This document shows positions 46,156 to 55,136 of a stretch of 64,000 nucleotides of DNA, piece by piece (position 1 is the first letter of the stretch; every line of letters starts with the position of its first letter). Source of the DNA: JBCCGG01 sp039029395 (GTDB lineage: Bacteria > Pseudomonadota > Alphaproteobacteria > Kiloniellales > JAKSDN01); NCBI GenBank assembly GCA_039029395.1, contig JBCCGG010000018.1:1-64000 (forward strand), in the 5' to 3' direction. The translations under genes were made by a program, and so were the position numbers. The notes under the pieces were generated by a model, which had not been told where the DNA came from, searched no databases, and worked only from the letters and a program-made list of their open reading frames with translations.

Positions 46156-46851
46156 CTACCCGAAGAACTGCATGATTTTTTCCGTGTAACTGCCAATTCG
46201 CTGTCCTAAGGACCTAGCGCCCGAAAAAATGGAGTAGCCCGCCTTCGCCGCCATGATGAAGGTGATATCTCCGCTTATGACAAGCATGTCCGCGCCAATG
46301 ATGGCGACATCCTTCAATGCCAAGGACGTCTCTTTCAACAATTCGCGCAATTGGCCCAGCGTCAGGACGTTCACCACGCGATCAGAATCATCGGCAGCCC
46401 GGCATACGTCGTCTCGAAGGCGTTCAACATTCTCGCGAACCGCGTCGAACTGAAGATCGCCCCTCACCACGACCCTGCCTTGCTCGATCAGGTCGTCGCG
46501 GGCGCTAATCAGCTGCTCGCGAATGTAGTCGATAAACGCGCCGGCCACCATTTCATTGGGCAATCGATCGCGAACGAACTTCGCGTGCTCCTCGAGCATC
46601 TGATCGAATACATCATCCTCTATGATGCCTCCGTCTCCAATCAAGGCCTCGAGCGTTGCAACCCGGCCATCGGTCGCGGTCTCGAGAAATCTGTTGAGGA
46701 GTTCGCAGGCACGGGCGAAGTACCCCTGCAGCTTTTCCAGTTGCTCCACATCGCATTCGGCGAGGGCCTGATCGAGGTTCTCATTCAAACCTTCGACGGC
46801 CTCGTCGGTCTCCCCGATCAATTCAATTAGCTGTTGGACAATCTCTTCCAT
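46156..46851 (-). CDS. Unrecognised helical protein with a C-terminal hydrophobic segment
   Basis: A 231-residue protein. Residues 1-180 are rich in Glu, Asp, Arg and Leu and look like long helices or coiled coil (MEEIVQQLIELIGETDEAVE; VRENVERLRDDVCRAADDSD). Residues about 185-215 are hydrophobic (DMLVISGDITFIMAAKAGYS) and could insert into a membrane. It is the first gene of the pair with 45479-46129. The layout of a coiled-coil protein with one late membrane segment recalls some pore-forming or membrane-tethered effectors, but no homology supports this. Confidence 0.5.
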   Translation of the reverse strand: MEEIVQQLIELIGETDEAVEGLNENLDQALAECDVEQLEKLQGYFARACELLNRFLETATDGRVATLEALIGDGGIIEDDVFDQMLEEHAKFVRDRLPNEMVAGAFIDYIREQLISARDDLIEQGRVVVRGDLQFDAVRENVERLRDDVCRAADDSDRVVNVLTLGQLRELLKETSLALKDVAIIGADMLVISGDITFIMAAKAGYSIFSGARSLGQRIGSYTEKIMQFFG

Positions 46852-46962
46852 CAGTCTTTGCTTTCGTTGTGCGAGTCACCCAGGGGCCAATTCAAGAATG
46901 CAAAACGCTTATTGAAGGGTCCAAGGGAGCCACACCAACCCACGCCGCGCCGCAACCGCCCC

Positions 46963-49350
46963 TCACGACATCAAGAGCGCCGGGACCTCCTTGCGGCCGG
47001 GGCTGAGGCTGCTGGCGGCGTGGACGATGGTCTCGGCGTCGATGCCGAAGTGGCCGTAGAGGTCGCCGATCGTGCCGGTCTGGCCGAAGTGCTCGACCCC
47101 GAGCGGCACAGTCTGGTGGCCGGCCACCGCGCCGAGCCAGGCCAGCGTCGCCGGGTGGCCATCGATCACCGTGATGATGCGGCAGTGGGCCGGCAGGGGC
47201 GACAGCAGGCGCTCGACCTGGCTGAAAGCGTCTGCCTTGCCGCGCCGCCGGGCGCGCTGGGCGGCGGTCCAGCCGGCGTTTAGGCGGTCGGCCGAGGTCA
47301 CCGCGAGCACGCCGATGTCGCGCCGGATCTGGGCGATGCGCCCGGCCGCCGCCAGGGCCTCGGGCGCGACGCAGCCCTGGTATGCGATCACCACCTCGCA
47401 GTTCGGGCCCGGTTCGCGCCACCAATAGGCGCCGTCGATCGCGCCCCGGCGGAAGGCATCGTCGCGCCGGGTGCCGGGCTGCTCGAGGCTGCGGGTGCTC
47501 AAGCGCAGATAGACCGAGCCGCCGGTCTCGTCGCGCAGCCAGGTGCGCTCGTCCGGGTCGCCCTCGCCGTCGCGCTGAAGGTAGTCGAAGGCCCACGCCA
47601 GGATCACCGCGAGCTCGTCCAGATAGGCCGGCTCGAAGGCGGCCAGGCCGTCCTGGCTCATGCCGATCAGCGGCGAGCCGATCGACTGGTGGGCGCCGCC
47701 CTCGGGCGCCAGGGAGACGCCCGAGGGGGTGCCGGCGATCAGAAAGCGGGCGTCCTGGTAGCAGGCGTAGTTCAGGGCATCCAGGCCTCGGGCGACGAAG
47801 GGGTCGTAGACCGTGCCGATTGGAATAAGCCGCTCGCCGAACAGGGCGTGGGACAGACCCGCCGCGCCCAGCAACAAGAAGAGGTTCATCTCGGCGATGC
47901 CCAGCTCCAGGTGCTGGCCGCCCTCCGAGAAGCGCCACTTCTGGGCCGAGGGGATGCGCTCCTCCCGGAAGGTGTCGGCCAGCTCGGCGCGCCCGAAGAG
48001 ACCCCGGCGGTTGACCCAGGCGCCCAGGTTGGTGGAGACCGTGACGTCCGGCGAGGTGGTGACGATGCGCTGGGCCAGGTCGCTGTCGGAGATCGCCAGC
48101 TGGTCCAGCAGCTTTCCGAACCCGGCTTGGGTCGAGAGCGCCATGTCGTCCGGCGCGGCCAAGGTCGGCACGGCGATCTTGGCTGCGGGATAGCGTCGGG
48201 GGCCGGCGGCGAAGAACGGCACTTGGTCCAGGAAGGCTTGCAGGGCGGCCGGGTCGGCGACGCCGGCGAAGGGCTCCCACTCGGCGCCATCGGGCACCCC
48301 CATGGTGGCGCGGAACGCGTCCATTTGCGCCGGGTTCATGATGCCCGCGTGGTTGTCCTTGTGGCCGGCCAGCGGCGTGCCCCAGCCCTTGATGGTGTAG
48401 GCCAGAAAGGCGGTCGGTCGGTCGTGGTCGATGGCGTCGAAGGCGGCCGCCAGGGTCTCCAGGCACTGGCCGCCCAGGTTGGTCATGAGCGTCCCCAGCT
48501 CTTCGTCCGTGCGCCGCTCGAGCAAGGCGGTGACGTCCCCTTGATCGCCGATCTCGTCCATGAGCCGTTTGCGCCAGGCGGCGCCGCCCTGATAGGTGAG
48601 CGCCGAATAGAGCTGGTTCGGGCAGCGGTCGATCCAATCGCGCAGGCGCTCGCCGCCCGGCTCCTTGAAGGCGGCCTCCTGCAGGGCGCCGTACTTGAGG
48701 CGCACGACCTCCCAGCCGAAGGCGCCGAAGATCGCCTCGATGCGCTGCCACAGACCCTCGCGCACTACCCCGTCCAGGCTCTGGCGGTTGTAGTCGATGA
48801 TCCACCAGGTGTTCCTGAGATCCTGCTTCCAGCCCTCCTGCAGGGCTTCGTAGACATTGCCCTCATCGAGCTCGGCGTCGCCGACCAGGGCGATCATGCG
48901 GCCGGCCGGGCGGCGCGCGGCCCAGGGCTTGGCCGCCAGGTAGTCCTGGATCAGGGACGCGAAGGCGGTGATCGCGACGCCCAGGCCGACCGAGCCGGTC
49001 GAGAAGTCCACGTCGTCGATATCCTTGGTGCGGCTCGGGTAGGATTGGGCGCCGCCGAAGCCGCGGAAGCGCTCCAGCTTGTCCCGGGTCTGATTGCCCA
49101 TGAGGTAGTGGGCGGCGTGAAACACCGGCGAGGCGTGGGGCTTGACCGCGACCCGGTCCTCGGGCCGCAAGGTGCGGAAGTAGAGCGCGGTCATGATCGA
49201 GACCAGCGACGCGCAGGACGCCTGGTGGCCGCCGACCTTGAGGCCATCGGGCTTGTCGCGCAGGTGATTGGCATTGTGGATGGTCCAGCAGGCGAGCCAC
49301 AGCAAGCGCCGCTCGATCTCCTTCAGCTGCCGGATCTCGTCACTTGTCAT
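46963..49350 (-). CDS. AceE-like 2-oxo acid dehydrogenase E1 (homodimeric, thiamine-dependent)
   Basis: A 795-residue transketolase-fold enzyme of the homodimeric pyruvate dehydrogenase E1 type. The early segment KVGGHQASCASLVSIMTALY, the thiamine-binding run GDAELDEGNVYEALQEGW followed by IIDYNRQSLDGVV, the AYTIKGWGTPLAGHKDNHAG loop and the late HQSIGSPLIGMSQDGLAAF match AceE. It should decarboxylate a 2-oxo acid and hand the acyl group to an E2, which is not encoded here. The gene for ACC deaminase, whose product is 2-oxobutanoate, is 33 bp upstream in the same direction, so 2-oxobutanoate is a plausible substrate (inference). Most alphaproteobacteria use a heterotetrameric pyruvate E1, so this is probably a second system. 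Confidence 0.85.
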   Translation of the reverse strand: MTSDEIRQLKEIERRLLWLACWTIHNANHLRDKPDGLKVGGHQASCASLVSIMTALYFRTLRPEDRVAVKPHASPVFHAAHYLMGNQTRDKLERFRGFGGAQSYPSRTKDIDDVDFSTGSVGLGVAITAFASLIQDYLAAKPWAARRPAGRMIALVGDAELDEGNVYEALQEGWKQDLRNTWWIIDYNRQSLDGVVREGLWQRIEAIFGAFGWEVVRLKYGALQEAAFKEPGGERLRDWIDRCPNQLYSALTYQGGAAWRKRLMDEIGDQGDVTALLERRTDEELGTLMTNLGGQCLETLAAAFDAIDHDRPTAFLAYTIKGWGTPLAGHKDNHAGIMNPAQMDAFRATMGVPDGAEWEPFAGVADPAALQAFLDQVPFFAAGPRRYPAAKIAVPTLAAPDDMALSTQAGFGKLLDQLAISDSDLAQRIVTTSPDVTVSTNLGAWVNRRGLFGRAELADTFREERIPSAQKWRFSEGGQHLELGIAEMNLFLLLGAAGLSHALFGERLIPIGTVYDPFVARGLDALNYACYQDARFLIAGTPSGVSLAPEGGAHQSIGSPLIGMSQDGLAAFEPAYLDELAVILAWAFDYLQRDGEGDPDERTWLRDETGGSVYLRLSTRSLEQPGTRRDDAFRRGAIDGAYWWREPGPNCEVVIAYQGCVAPEALAAAGRIAQIRRDIGVLAVTSADRLNAGWTAAQRARRRGKADAFSQVERLLSPLPAHCRIITVIDGHPATLAWLGAVAGHQTVPLGVEHFGQTGTIGDLYGHFGIDAETIVHAASSLSPGRKEVPALLMS

Positions 49351-49383
49351 AGCGCCCTCCCAGCCCGCCTTGGCCGAGCGCGC

Positions 49384-50397
49384 TCAACCGTTGCGGTAGA
49401 TGTAGCTGTATCCGTTGATCGCCGGCACCCCGCCCAGGTGGGCGTAGAGCACCTTGGAGCCGGCCGGGAAGTAGCCCTTGCCGACCAGATCGATCAGGCC
49501 TTGCATGGATTTACCCTCATAGACGGGATCTGTCATCATGCCTTCCAGGCGCGCGGCCAAGCGAATCGCATCGTTGGTCTCGGCCGAGGGCACGCCGTAA
49601 GCGGGATAGGCGTAGTCGGCCAGCAGCACCAGATCGTCCTCGGTGATCTCGCGGCCCAGCTCGACCAGCGCGGCGGTGTTCCTGGCGATCTCCATCACCT
49701 GGGCGCGAGTCTGATCCAAGGTGCCAGACGCATCGATGCCGATCACACGGTTCGCGCGGCCGTCCTTGGCGAAGCCGACCAGCATGCCGGCGTGGGTCGA
49801 GCCGGTCACCGTGCAGACCACGATATAGTCGAAAGCAAAGCCGAGCTCAGCTTCCTGGGCGCGCACCTCGTCGGCGAAGCCGACGAAGCCGAGCCCGCCC
49901 AGTTTGTGCACCGAGGCGCCGGCCGGGATCGCATAGGGCTTGCCGCCACGGGCCTTGACGTCCTCGAGCGCGCGCTCCCAGCTCTCCCGAATGCCGATGT
50001 CGAAGCCCTCGTCGACCAGGTCGATCTGAGCGCCCATGACCCGGCTCATCAGGATGTTGCCGACCCGGTCGTAGACCGCGTCCTCGAAGGGCACCCAGCT
50101 TTCCTGCACCAGGCGGCACTTCATGCCAAGCTTGGCGGCGACCGCGGCGACCTGGCGGGTGTGGTTCGACTGCACCCCGCCGATGGTGACCAAGGTGTCC
50201 GCGTTGGAAGCCAGCGCGTCGGGCACGATGTATTCCAGCTTGCGGATCTTGTTGCCGCCGAAGGCAAGGCCAGAGTTGCAGTCTTCGCGCTTGGCATAGA
50301 TCTCGACCGCGCCGCCCAAATGCTCCGAGAGGCGGCTCAGCTTCTCGATTGGGCTCGGCCCGAAGGTCAGCGGATAGCGTTCGAATTTGTCTAGCAT
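49384..50397 (-). CDS. acdS: 1-aminocyclopropane-1-carboxylate (ACC) deaminase
   Basis: A 337-residue PLP enzyme, the usual length for ACC deaminase (about 338). PLP lysine is Lys50 in GGNKIRKLEY, after FGPSPIEKLSRL. The residues that separate ACC deaminase from D-cysteine desulfhydrase are both of the deaminase type: Glu294 in DPVYEGKSM and Leu321 in YAHLGG (Glu295 and Leu322 in the UW4 enzyme). It converts ACC, the ethylene precursor of plants, to 2-oxobutanoate and ammonia, which suggests contact with plants or algae. The ATG at 50397 follows GGGAGGG. A divergent Lrp-type regulator gene lies at 50541, the same arrangement as known acdR-acdS pairs. Confidence 0.94.
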   Translation of the reverse strand: MLDKFERYPLTFGPSPIEKLSRLSEHLGGAVEIYAKREDCNSGLAFGGNKIRKLEYIVPDALASNADTLVTIGGVQSNHTRQVAAVAAKLGMKCRLVQESWVPFEDAVYDRVGNILMSRVMGAQIDLVDEGFDIGIRESWERALEDVKARGGKPYAIPAGASVHKLGGLGFVGFADEVRAQEAELGFAFDYIVVCTVTGSTHAGMLVGFAKDGRANRVIGIDASGTLDQTRAQVMEIARNTAALVELGREITEDDLVLLADYAYPAYGVPSAETNDAIRLAARLEGMMTDPVYEGKSMQGLIDLVGKGYFPAGSKVLYAHLGGVPAINGYSYIYRNG

Positions 50398-50432
50398 GAG
50401 GCCCTCCCGGTCAGGCGTATGACTGGCAGGAT

Positions 50433-50448
50433 GCTGCCATAAAGCAGC
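50433..50448. promoter_or_regulatory. Inverted repeat in the acdS-acdR gap, candidate operator
   Basis: GCTGCCATAAAGCAGC has 5-bp arms around an A/T-rich centre. It lies 36 bp upstream of the acdS start in the 143-bp divergent gap, a likely position for a site bound by the AcdR-like regulator. Confidence 0.45.
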
Positions 50449-50540
50449 CAAAATGTGCTTTCGAATTTGGTTTGAATTTTGCCCAATACTCTCACATGAG
50501 CTAAGATTCTATCGATCTTTGTGAACTCGAGGACAGAATC

Positions 50541-51020
50541 ATGGAAGAATCTTCCGTCGAAGGTGACCTGGACCGGATCGACCGGCGGATCTTGCAGTAT
50601 TTGCAAGGGGAAGGCCGCCTGACCAACGCCGAGCTGGCCAAGAAGGTTCATGTCAGCCCGGCGACCTGCCACCGGCGGACCCAGCGCCTCTTCGCGGAGG
50701 GCTTTCTGACCGGCGTGCGCGCCCTGGTGGCGCCTCAGAAGGTGGAGCGCGGGGCGCTGGTCTTCGTCGGTGTTGTGCTCGACCGCTCGACCCCGGAAAG
50801 CTTCGGCGCGTTCGAGAAGGCGATCGTCAAGCTGAGCTTCATCTTGGACTGCCACATCGTCGCCGGCGACTTCGACTACATCCTCAAAATCCGCGTGCGC
50901 GACATGGCCGACTTCAACCGCCTCCACGGCACCAAGCTGATCGCCCTGCCGGGCGTGCGCCAAACCCGCACCTTCTTCGTCATGAAAGAGGTCATCGACA
51001 ACGCACCGCTCGAGTTCTGA
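50541..51020 (+). CDS. Lrp/AsnC-family regulator (AcdR-like)
   Basis: A 159-residue Lrp-type regulator: N-terminal helix-turn-helix (LDRIDRRILQYLQGEGRLTN, KKVHVSPATCHRRTQRLF) and C-terminal RAM ligand domain (VVLDRSTPESFGAFEKAIVK, HIVAGDFDYILKIRVRDMAD). It is divergent from acdS across a short gap. In other proteobacteria AcdR, an Lrp-type protein in the same position, activates acdS when ACC is present. On this basis I assign it as the likely acdS regulator; the gene symbol is not certain. Confidence 0.88.
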   Translation: MEESSVEGDLDRIDRRILQYLQGEGRLTNAELAKKVHVSPATCHRRTQRLFAEGFLTGVRALVAPQKVERGALVFVGVVLDRSTPESFGAFEKAIVKLSFILDCHIVAGDFDYILKIRVRDMADFNRLHGTKLIALPGVRQTRTFFVMKEVIDNAPLEF

Positions 51021-51194
51021 CGCCGCAGACGCGGCCGGTGCCATTGAAAGTGTCACGTATCGACGAGCGCTTCGACGTGGCGAGCCCCTTACGAAGCTGG
51101 CAGTGGCAAGCTATGCTCTTCCGCCTCCGGGCCGTCACGCTAGAGTTGATACCTTATCTTAGAAGGGCGTTGGGAAGAGGGTTAGAGCGCAGCG

Positions 51195-52838
51195 ATGTCT
51201 CCAAGCAAGGACTTCGACTATGTCATCGTTGGCGCGGGCTCCGCGGGCTGCACCCTCGCCCATCGCCTATCGACGGAGCGAGAAGTTCGAGTCCTGCTGC
51301 TGGAAGCAGGTGGCTGGGACCGTGACCCCCTGATTCATATTCCCCTTGGTTGGGGCAAGATCCTTCAGAAGCGCCTGCACGATTGGATGTACTTTTGCGA
51401 GCCCGAGGAAAATGTCGGCGGCCGCCGGGTCGAGTGCGCGCGTGGCAAGATCGTCGGCGGGTCGTCTTCGGTCAACGCCATGGCTCATGTCAGGGGCAAC
51501 CGCCGCGACTATGACCGCTGGGCGACCGAGGGGCTGACGGGCTGGTCCTACGCGCACCTCCTACCCTATTTCCAACGCCTGGAGACCTGGGAGGGCGGCA
51601 CCGACGATTTCCGGGGCGGCGAAGGGCCGGTTCACGTGCAGGCCTGCAAGTTCGCCGATCCCTTGGTCGAGGCCTTCGCCGCCGCCGGGCGCGAGGCCGG
51701 CTACGGCTGGACCGACGACTACAACGGCCGCAGCCAAGATGGCTTCGGGCGATTGCAGATGACCATCAAGCGCGGGCGCCGCCAGAGCGCGGCCACGGCC
51801 TATCTGCGGCCGGCGCTCGGGCGGGCCAACCTAACCGTGTTGGTCAAGGCTCAGGCGACGCGCATCTTGCTCGAAGGCGGGCGCGCGGTCGGGATCGAGT
51901 ATCGCCACGACGGCAAGTTGGAGAAGGCCACGGCGGCCCGCGAGGTGATCCTGGCCGGCGGCGTGATCAACTCGCCGCAGCTGCTCATGCTGTCGGGCAT
52001 CGGCGACCCGGATGGTCTCGGCCGGCATGGCATCGAGGTCGCCGCCGCCCTGCCGGGCGTTGGCCAGAATTTCCAGGATCACGTATCGACCATCTTGATG
52101 TACGCCCGCCGGGAGCCCGGGCCCTTTCACCGTGCCATGCGCTACGACCGTATCGCGTTTGCCATGGTCCAGGCCTATCTGTTCAGAAGCGGCTTCGCGG
52201 GCGACGTGCCGGGCGGCATCACCTGCTTTCTAAAGAGCGACGAGTCGCTGGAGGTTCCGGACATTCAGCTTCTCTTCACCGCGGCGCCCTTGGGCGCCAA
52301 GCCCTACTTCGAGCCCTTTATCAAATCGTTTCAAGATGGCTTCGCCTGCCGCGTCGTCATGCTCCACCCGGAAAGCCGGGGCCGCGTCGAACTGGCGAGC
52401 AGCGATCCCATGGATCTCGCGCTCATCCGGGCGAACTTCCTCGGCACCGAAAGGGACCAGATCACCATGCGCCGGGGCGTGGAGATAGCGCGGGAGATCG
52501 CCGCCCAACCGGCCTTGGAGCCATTTATCAAGGCCGAGATCGCACCGGGCGCGGACAAGTCCGATGGGGCCGCGATCGACGCTTACATCCGCGCCGCCGC
52601 CATCACGGTGCATCATCCGCTCGGGACCTGCCGCATGGGAGGCGACGACGATCCCGCAAGCGTGGTCGATCCTCAATTGCGGGTGAAGGGCATCGAGGCT
52701 CTGCGCGTGGTCGACGCCTCGGTCATGCCCGAGATGATCAGCGGAAACATCAACGCGCCGGTCATCGCGATCGCCGAACGGGCCGCCGACCTGATTTTGG
52801 ATCGCACGCCGCTCGCGCCCGACGCGCGGTTCGTTTGA
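51195..52838 (+). CDS. GMC-family FAD-dependent oxidoreductase
   Basis: A 547-residue GMC flavoenzyme. FAD motif VIVGAGSAGCTLAHRLS (residues 10-26), signature 1 ARGKIVGGSSSVNAMAHV, signature 2 GVINSPQLLMLSGIGDP and the active-site HHPLGTCRMGG near residue 475 are all present. It oxidises an alcohol to an aldehyde, substrate unknown. It is related to the other two GMC proteins in this window but lacks the pyridoxine-oxidase segments seen at 61034. It is convergent with the FadR-type regulator gene, whose stop lies 10 bp away, and stands near the B6 cluster without clearly belonging to it. Confidence 0.9.
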   Translation: MSPSKDFDYVIVGAGSAGCTLAHRLSTEREVRVLLLEAGGWDRDPLIHIPLGWGKILQKRLHDWMYFCEPEENVGGRRVECARGKIVGGSSSVNAMAHVRGNRRDYDRWATEGLTGWSYAHLLPYFQRLETWEGGTDDFRGGEGPVHVQACKFADPLVEAFAAAGREAGYGWTDDYNGRSQDGFGRLQMTIKRGRRQSAATAYLRPALGRANLTVLVKAQATRILLEGGRAVGIEYRHDGKLEKATAAREVILAGGVINSPQLLMLSGIGDPDGLGRHGIEVAAALPGVGQNFQDHVSTILMYARREPGPFHRAMRYDRIAFAMVQAYLFRSGFAGDVPGGITCFLKSDESLEVPDIQLLFTAAPLGAKPYFEPFIKSFQDGFACRVVMLHPESRGRVELASSDPMDLALIRANFLGTERDQITMRRGVEIAREIAAQPALEPFIKAEIAPGADKSDGAAIDAYIRAAAITVHHPLGTCRMGGDDDPASVVDPQLRVKGIEALRVVDASVMPEMISGNINAPVIAIAERAADLILDRTPLAPDARFV

Positions 52839-52848
52839 AACGAGAGTC

Positions 52849-53598
52849 TTAGTCGGCCGCGTCGGAAGGGATCACGGTCGATCCCACCGGAACGACATCG
52901 GCGAAAATACTGCGATGCACGTCGCCTAGATGCTCTTGCATCAGCCGTTCCGCCCCATTGGTGTCGCGCTCGGCGATCGCTTCCACGATGCGCCGGTGAA
53001 AGGCGACATGCTCTGCCTGGCGCTTGAAGCAATGCCCGTTCTCGCCGAAGCGCTCGAGCGCCGTATCGCGCAATGCCGTGCTGAGCACGGCCTGCAGCTC
53101 CACGAAGACGGAGTTGCGCGACAGCTCGCCGATCATCCGATGGAATTCCATGTCGGCCTCTTGATAGGCCTGATAGTTGTCCGCCTGGCTGGTCAACTCG
53201 GCCTGGCGCCGCAAACGCGCCACATCCAGGCGCGAAGACCGCAGGGCCGCCAGCCGGCACATCACGGGCTCCAGCGCCAGGCGCAGTTCGACCAGCTCGA
53301 CGGGGTTGGCGGTATCCAGAAGCGACAGAAGCTCGCTGCCGGAGCCGCCGGGCACCTCCCCGGCCGCCGAAGCCGGCGCCTCGTCAGCTGATCGCCCCGC
53401 CACGAAGGTGCCCCGGCCCTGATGGCGCACGATCTTGCCGTTCTGCTCCAAGGTGCTGAGCGCACGGCGCAGAACGCGCCGCCCGATGCCGAGCTTGTCG
53501 GATAGCTCCCGCTCCGTGGGCAGGCGGCCATCCTTGGCCAGCTGCTCGCCGCAAATCAACTGCTCGATAGCGTCCAAAGTCTCTTCGTAACGATCCAT
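52849..53598 (-). CDS. GntR-family (FadR subfamily) transcriptional regulator
   Basis: A 249-residue regulator with an N-terminal winged helix (LPTERELSDKLGIGRRVLRR, NGKIVRHQGRGTFV) and a C-terminal FCD all-helical ligand domain (VELRLALEPVMCRLAALRSS, EADMEFHRMIGELSRN, HVAFHRRIVEAIAERDTNGA). FCD domains usually bind a metal and a small carboxylate. It is divergent from the BMP-type transporter genes at 54082, so it probably represses the importer and perhaps the B6 genes; the inverted repeat at 53886-53930 in the gap is a candidate site. Confidence 0.88.
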   Translation of the reverse strand: MDRYEETLDAIEQLICGEQLAKDGRLPTERELSDKLGIGRRVLRRALSTLEQNGKIVRHQGRGTFVAGRSADEAPASAAGEVPGGSGSELLSLLDTANPVELVELRLALEPVMCRLAALRSSRLDVARLRRQAELTSQADNYQAYQEADMEFHRMIGELSRNSVFVELQAVLSTALRDTALERFGENGHCFKRQAEHVAFHRRIVEAIAERDTNGAERLMQEHLGDVHRSIFADVVPVGSTVIPSDAAD

Positions 53599-53885
53599 GC
53601 TAGATCCTAACTCTAGCCGACGGTGTCAGGGCGACAGATCCAAATGGATGGACGACACGGGTAAAAGCCTGAACGCCCCTTTTCTTGCGTGCAAGCGACT
53701 GGCGCTTCCATTTTGTGTATCAAACGCGAACCAATATCAAGGGCTAAGCCCGACTTGAGCGGATATTTTGGGCGTTTGGCGCAGGATTCGGCCAATCTTT
53801 CTCGACAATCGTCCGAATGACATCCTCGCGATTGACATGTTTCAGGCGATTGGTATCATTTTACTCTGTTGACTCGCCTCGCGGC

Positions 53886-53930
53886 GGAACCAATTTCGTG
53901 AAGGCCCTACAATACCTCTAAATTGGTTCC
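53886..53930. promoter_or_regulatory. Perfect 11-bp inverted repeat upstream of the BMP-ABC importer
   Basis: GGAACCAATTT (53886-53896) and AAATTGGTTCC (53920-53930) are perfect inverted copies with centres 34 bp apart, about three helical turns. They lie in the 483-bp divergent gap between the FadR-type regulator and the binding-protein gene. They could be paired operators or form an RNA hairpin in the leader. The rest of the gap shows no gene. Confidence 0.55.
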
Positions 53931-54081
53931 CATCGAGGCGTCTGCGCGGCAGAATCTGGCTTGAGAGGTCGGAGCCCCCGACGGCTTCACCAGGGCCCCA
54001 ACAGCGGCGGCGAAGATCGGTTTCCGAGGCGATTAACCGCCCCGACATCTTCGCCAGGGCAGAAGAACAAGGGAGACAGGC

Positions 54082-55131
54082 ATGAGGCGCATTGGAAGGC
54101 AAATCGTTTCAGGTTTGACGGCGAGCGCGATCGTCGCTCTAGGATTGACCGCTTCCACCTTGGCTGGCGAGGTTAAGAGCATTGCCGTGCTCGTGCCCGA
54201 ACAGGGAACCGACTACGGCTGGAACCAGCAAGGGGTGGATGCCGCGCGAGCGGTTGCCGAGAAGTACGGGCTCGAGTTCATTCCGGCCGAAGGTTTGGGT
54301 TATGGCGATGTCCGGCCGACCCTGCGCGAGTTGGCCGAGGACGGCGCGAGCCTGATGATCGCCCATGCCAGCGGCTACAACACCGCGGCGCCCGAGATCG
54401 CGATAGAGACCAATGTTCCCGTGGCCGTCGTCGACCGCCCCGACGACATCAAAGCGGGCCTGGTGGCCGACTACACGCTGCACGGACACGAGGCCGCCTT
54501 CATGGCCGGCCAGATGGCCGCCGGAATGACCCGCACCGGCACGGTCGGGATTGTGGTTTCCGGCGAGCCGCCGTCCTGGAATTCTCAATCGGCGGGCTTC
54601 GCCCAGGGCGTTCGGGCGGCCAACCCCGACGTCAAGATCCTCTACGCCGTGATCGGCCCGGCCGCTTATGGCGACGCGGCCGGCGGGCGGCGGGTGACTG
54701 AGTCGGTGATCTCCGCCGGCGCCGACATCATCTTCGGCCAGGGCAACGGCTCCAGCTTCGGCATGATCCAGGCCGTCGAGACGACCAAGGCGGTCGACGG
54801 CGGCAAGGTCTGGTTCATCGACGTGATCGGCGACAAGACCTCGCTCGACAAGGGCCACCTGCTGTCCTCCGTGCTGTGGAACATGGCACCGGTCTATGGC
54901 GCCATGGTCGAGGACCTGAAAGCCGGCACCTTCGGCACCAAGCACTACAAGATCCAGCTGTCCGACGATTCCGTTAAGCTGCTGAAGACCGATCATATTC
55001 CGACCGATGCCTGGAATCAGGCCATGGCACTGCGCGACGACATCATCGCCGGCAAGGTGGCGGTCGATCTGGTCACCGATGCCCAAGCGGTCCGCGCCCT
55101 CATGACCTCCGTCGACGCCAAGCAGGAGTAG
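54082..55131 (+). CDS. BMP-family ABC transporter substrate-binding protein
   Basis: A 349-residue periplasmic protein of the BMP (basic membrane protein, PnrA/Med-like) family. Signal peptide: SGLTASAIVALGLTASTLAG, without a lipobox. Family segments include IAVLVPEQGTDYGWNQQGVD, AGQMAAGMTRTGTVGIV, SAGADIIFGQGNGSSFGMIQ and VWFIDVIGDKTSL. BMP proteins usually carry nucleosides or their bases. Here the binding protein heads an importer gene set that runs directly into vitamin B6 degradation genes, so a B6 vitamer is a strong alternative ligand (inference). A terminator-like hairpin follows the gene. An AAGGGAGACAGG ribosome site precedes the ATG. Confidence 0.9.
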   Translation: MRRIGRQIVSGLTASAIVALGLTASTLAGEVKSIAVLVPEQGTDYGWNQQGVDAARAVAEKYGLEFIPAEGLGYGDVRPTLRELAEDGASLMIAHASGYNTAAPEIAIETNVPVAVVDRPDDIKAGLVADYTLHGHEAAFMAGQMAAGMTRTGTVGIVVSGEPPSWNSQSAGFAQGVRAANPDVKILYAVIGPAAYGDAAGGRRVTESVISAGADIIFGQGNGSSFGMIQAVETTKAVDGGKVWFIDVIGDKTSLDKGHLLSSVLWNMAPVYGAMVEDLKAGTFGTKHYKIQLSDDSVKLLKTDHIPTDAWNQAMALRDDIIAGKVAVDLVTDAQAVRALMTSVDAKQE

Positions 55132-55136
55132 CGCCA

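Noticed and set aside
44890..46851. Three minus-strand unknown genes as one defence island
   Set aside because: The first is separated by 185 bp and has a different composition; no nuclease, helicase or other defence domain is visible, so only the last two are treated as a unit.
47689..50394. A 901-codon plus-strand open frame
   Set aside because: It lies wholly opposite the AceE-like and acdS genes, both with clear motifs; GC-rich codon bias on the other strand creates it. It has no domain.
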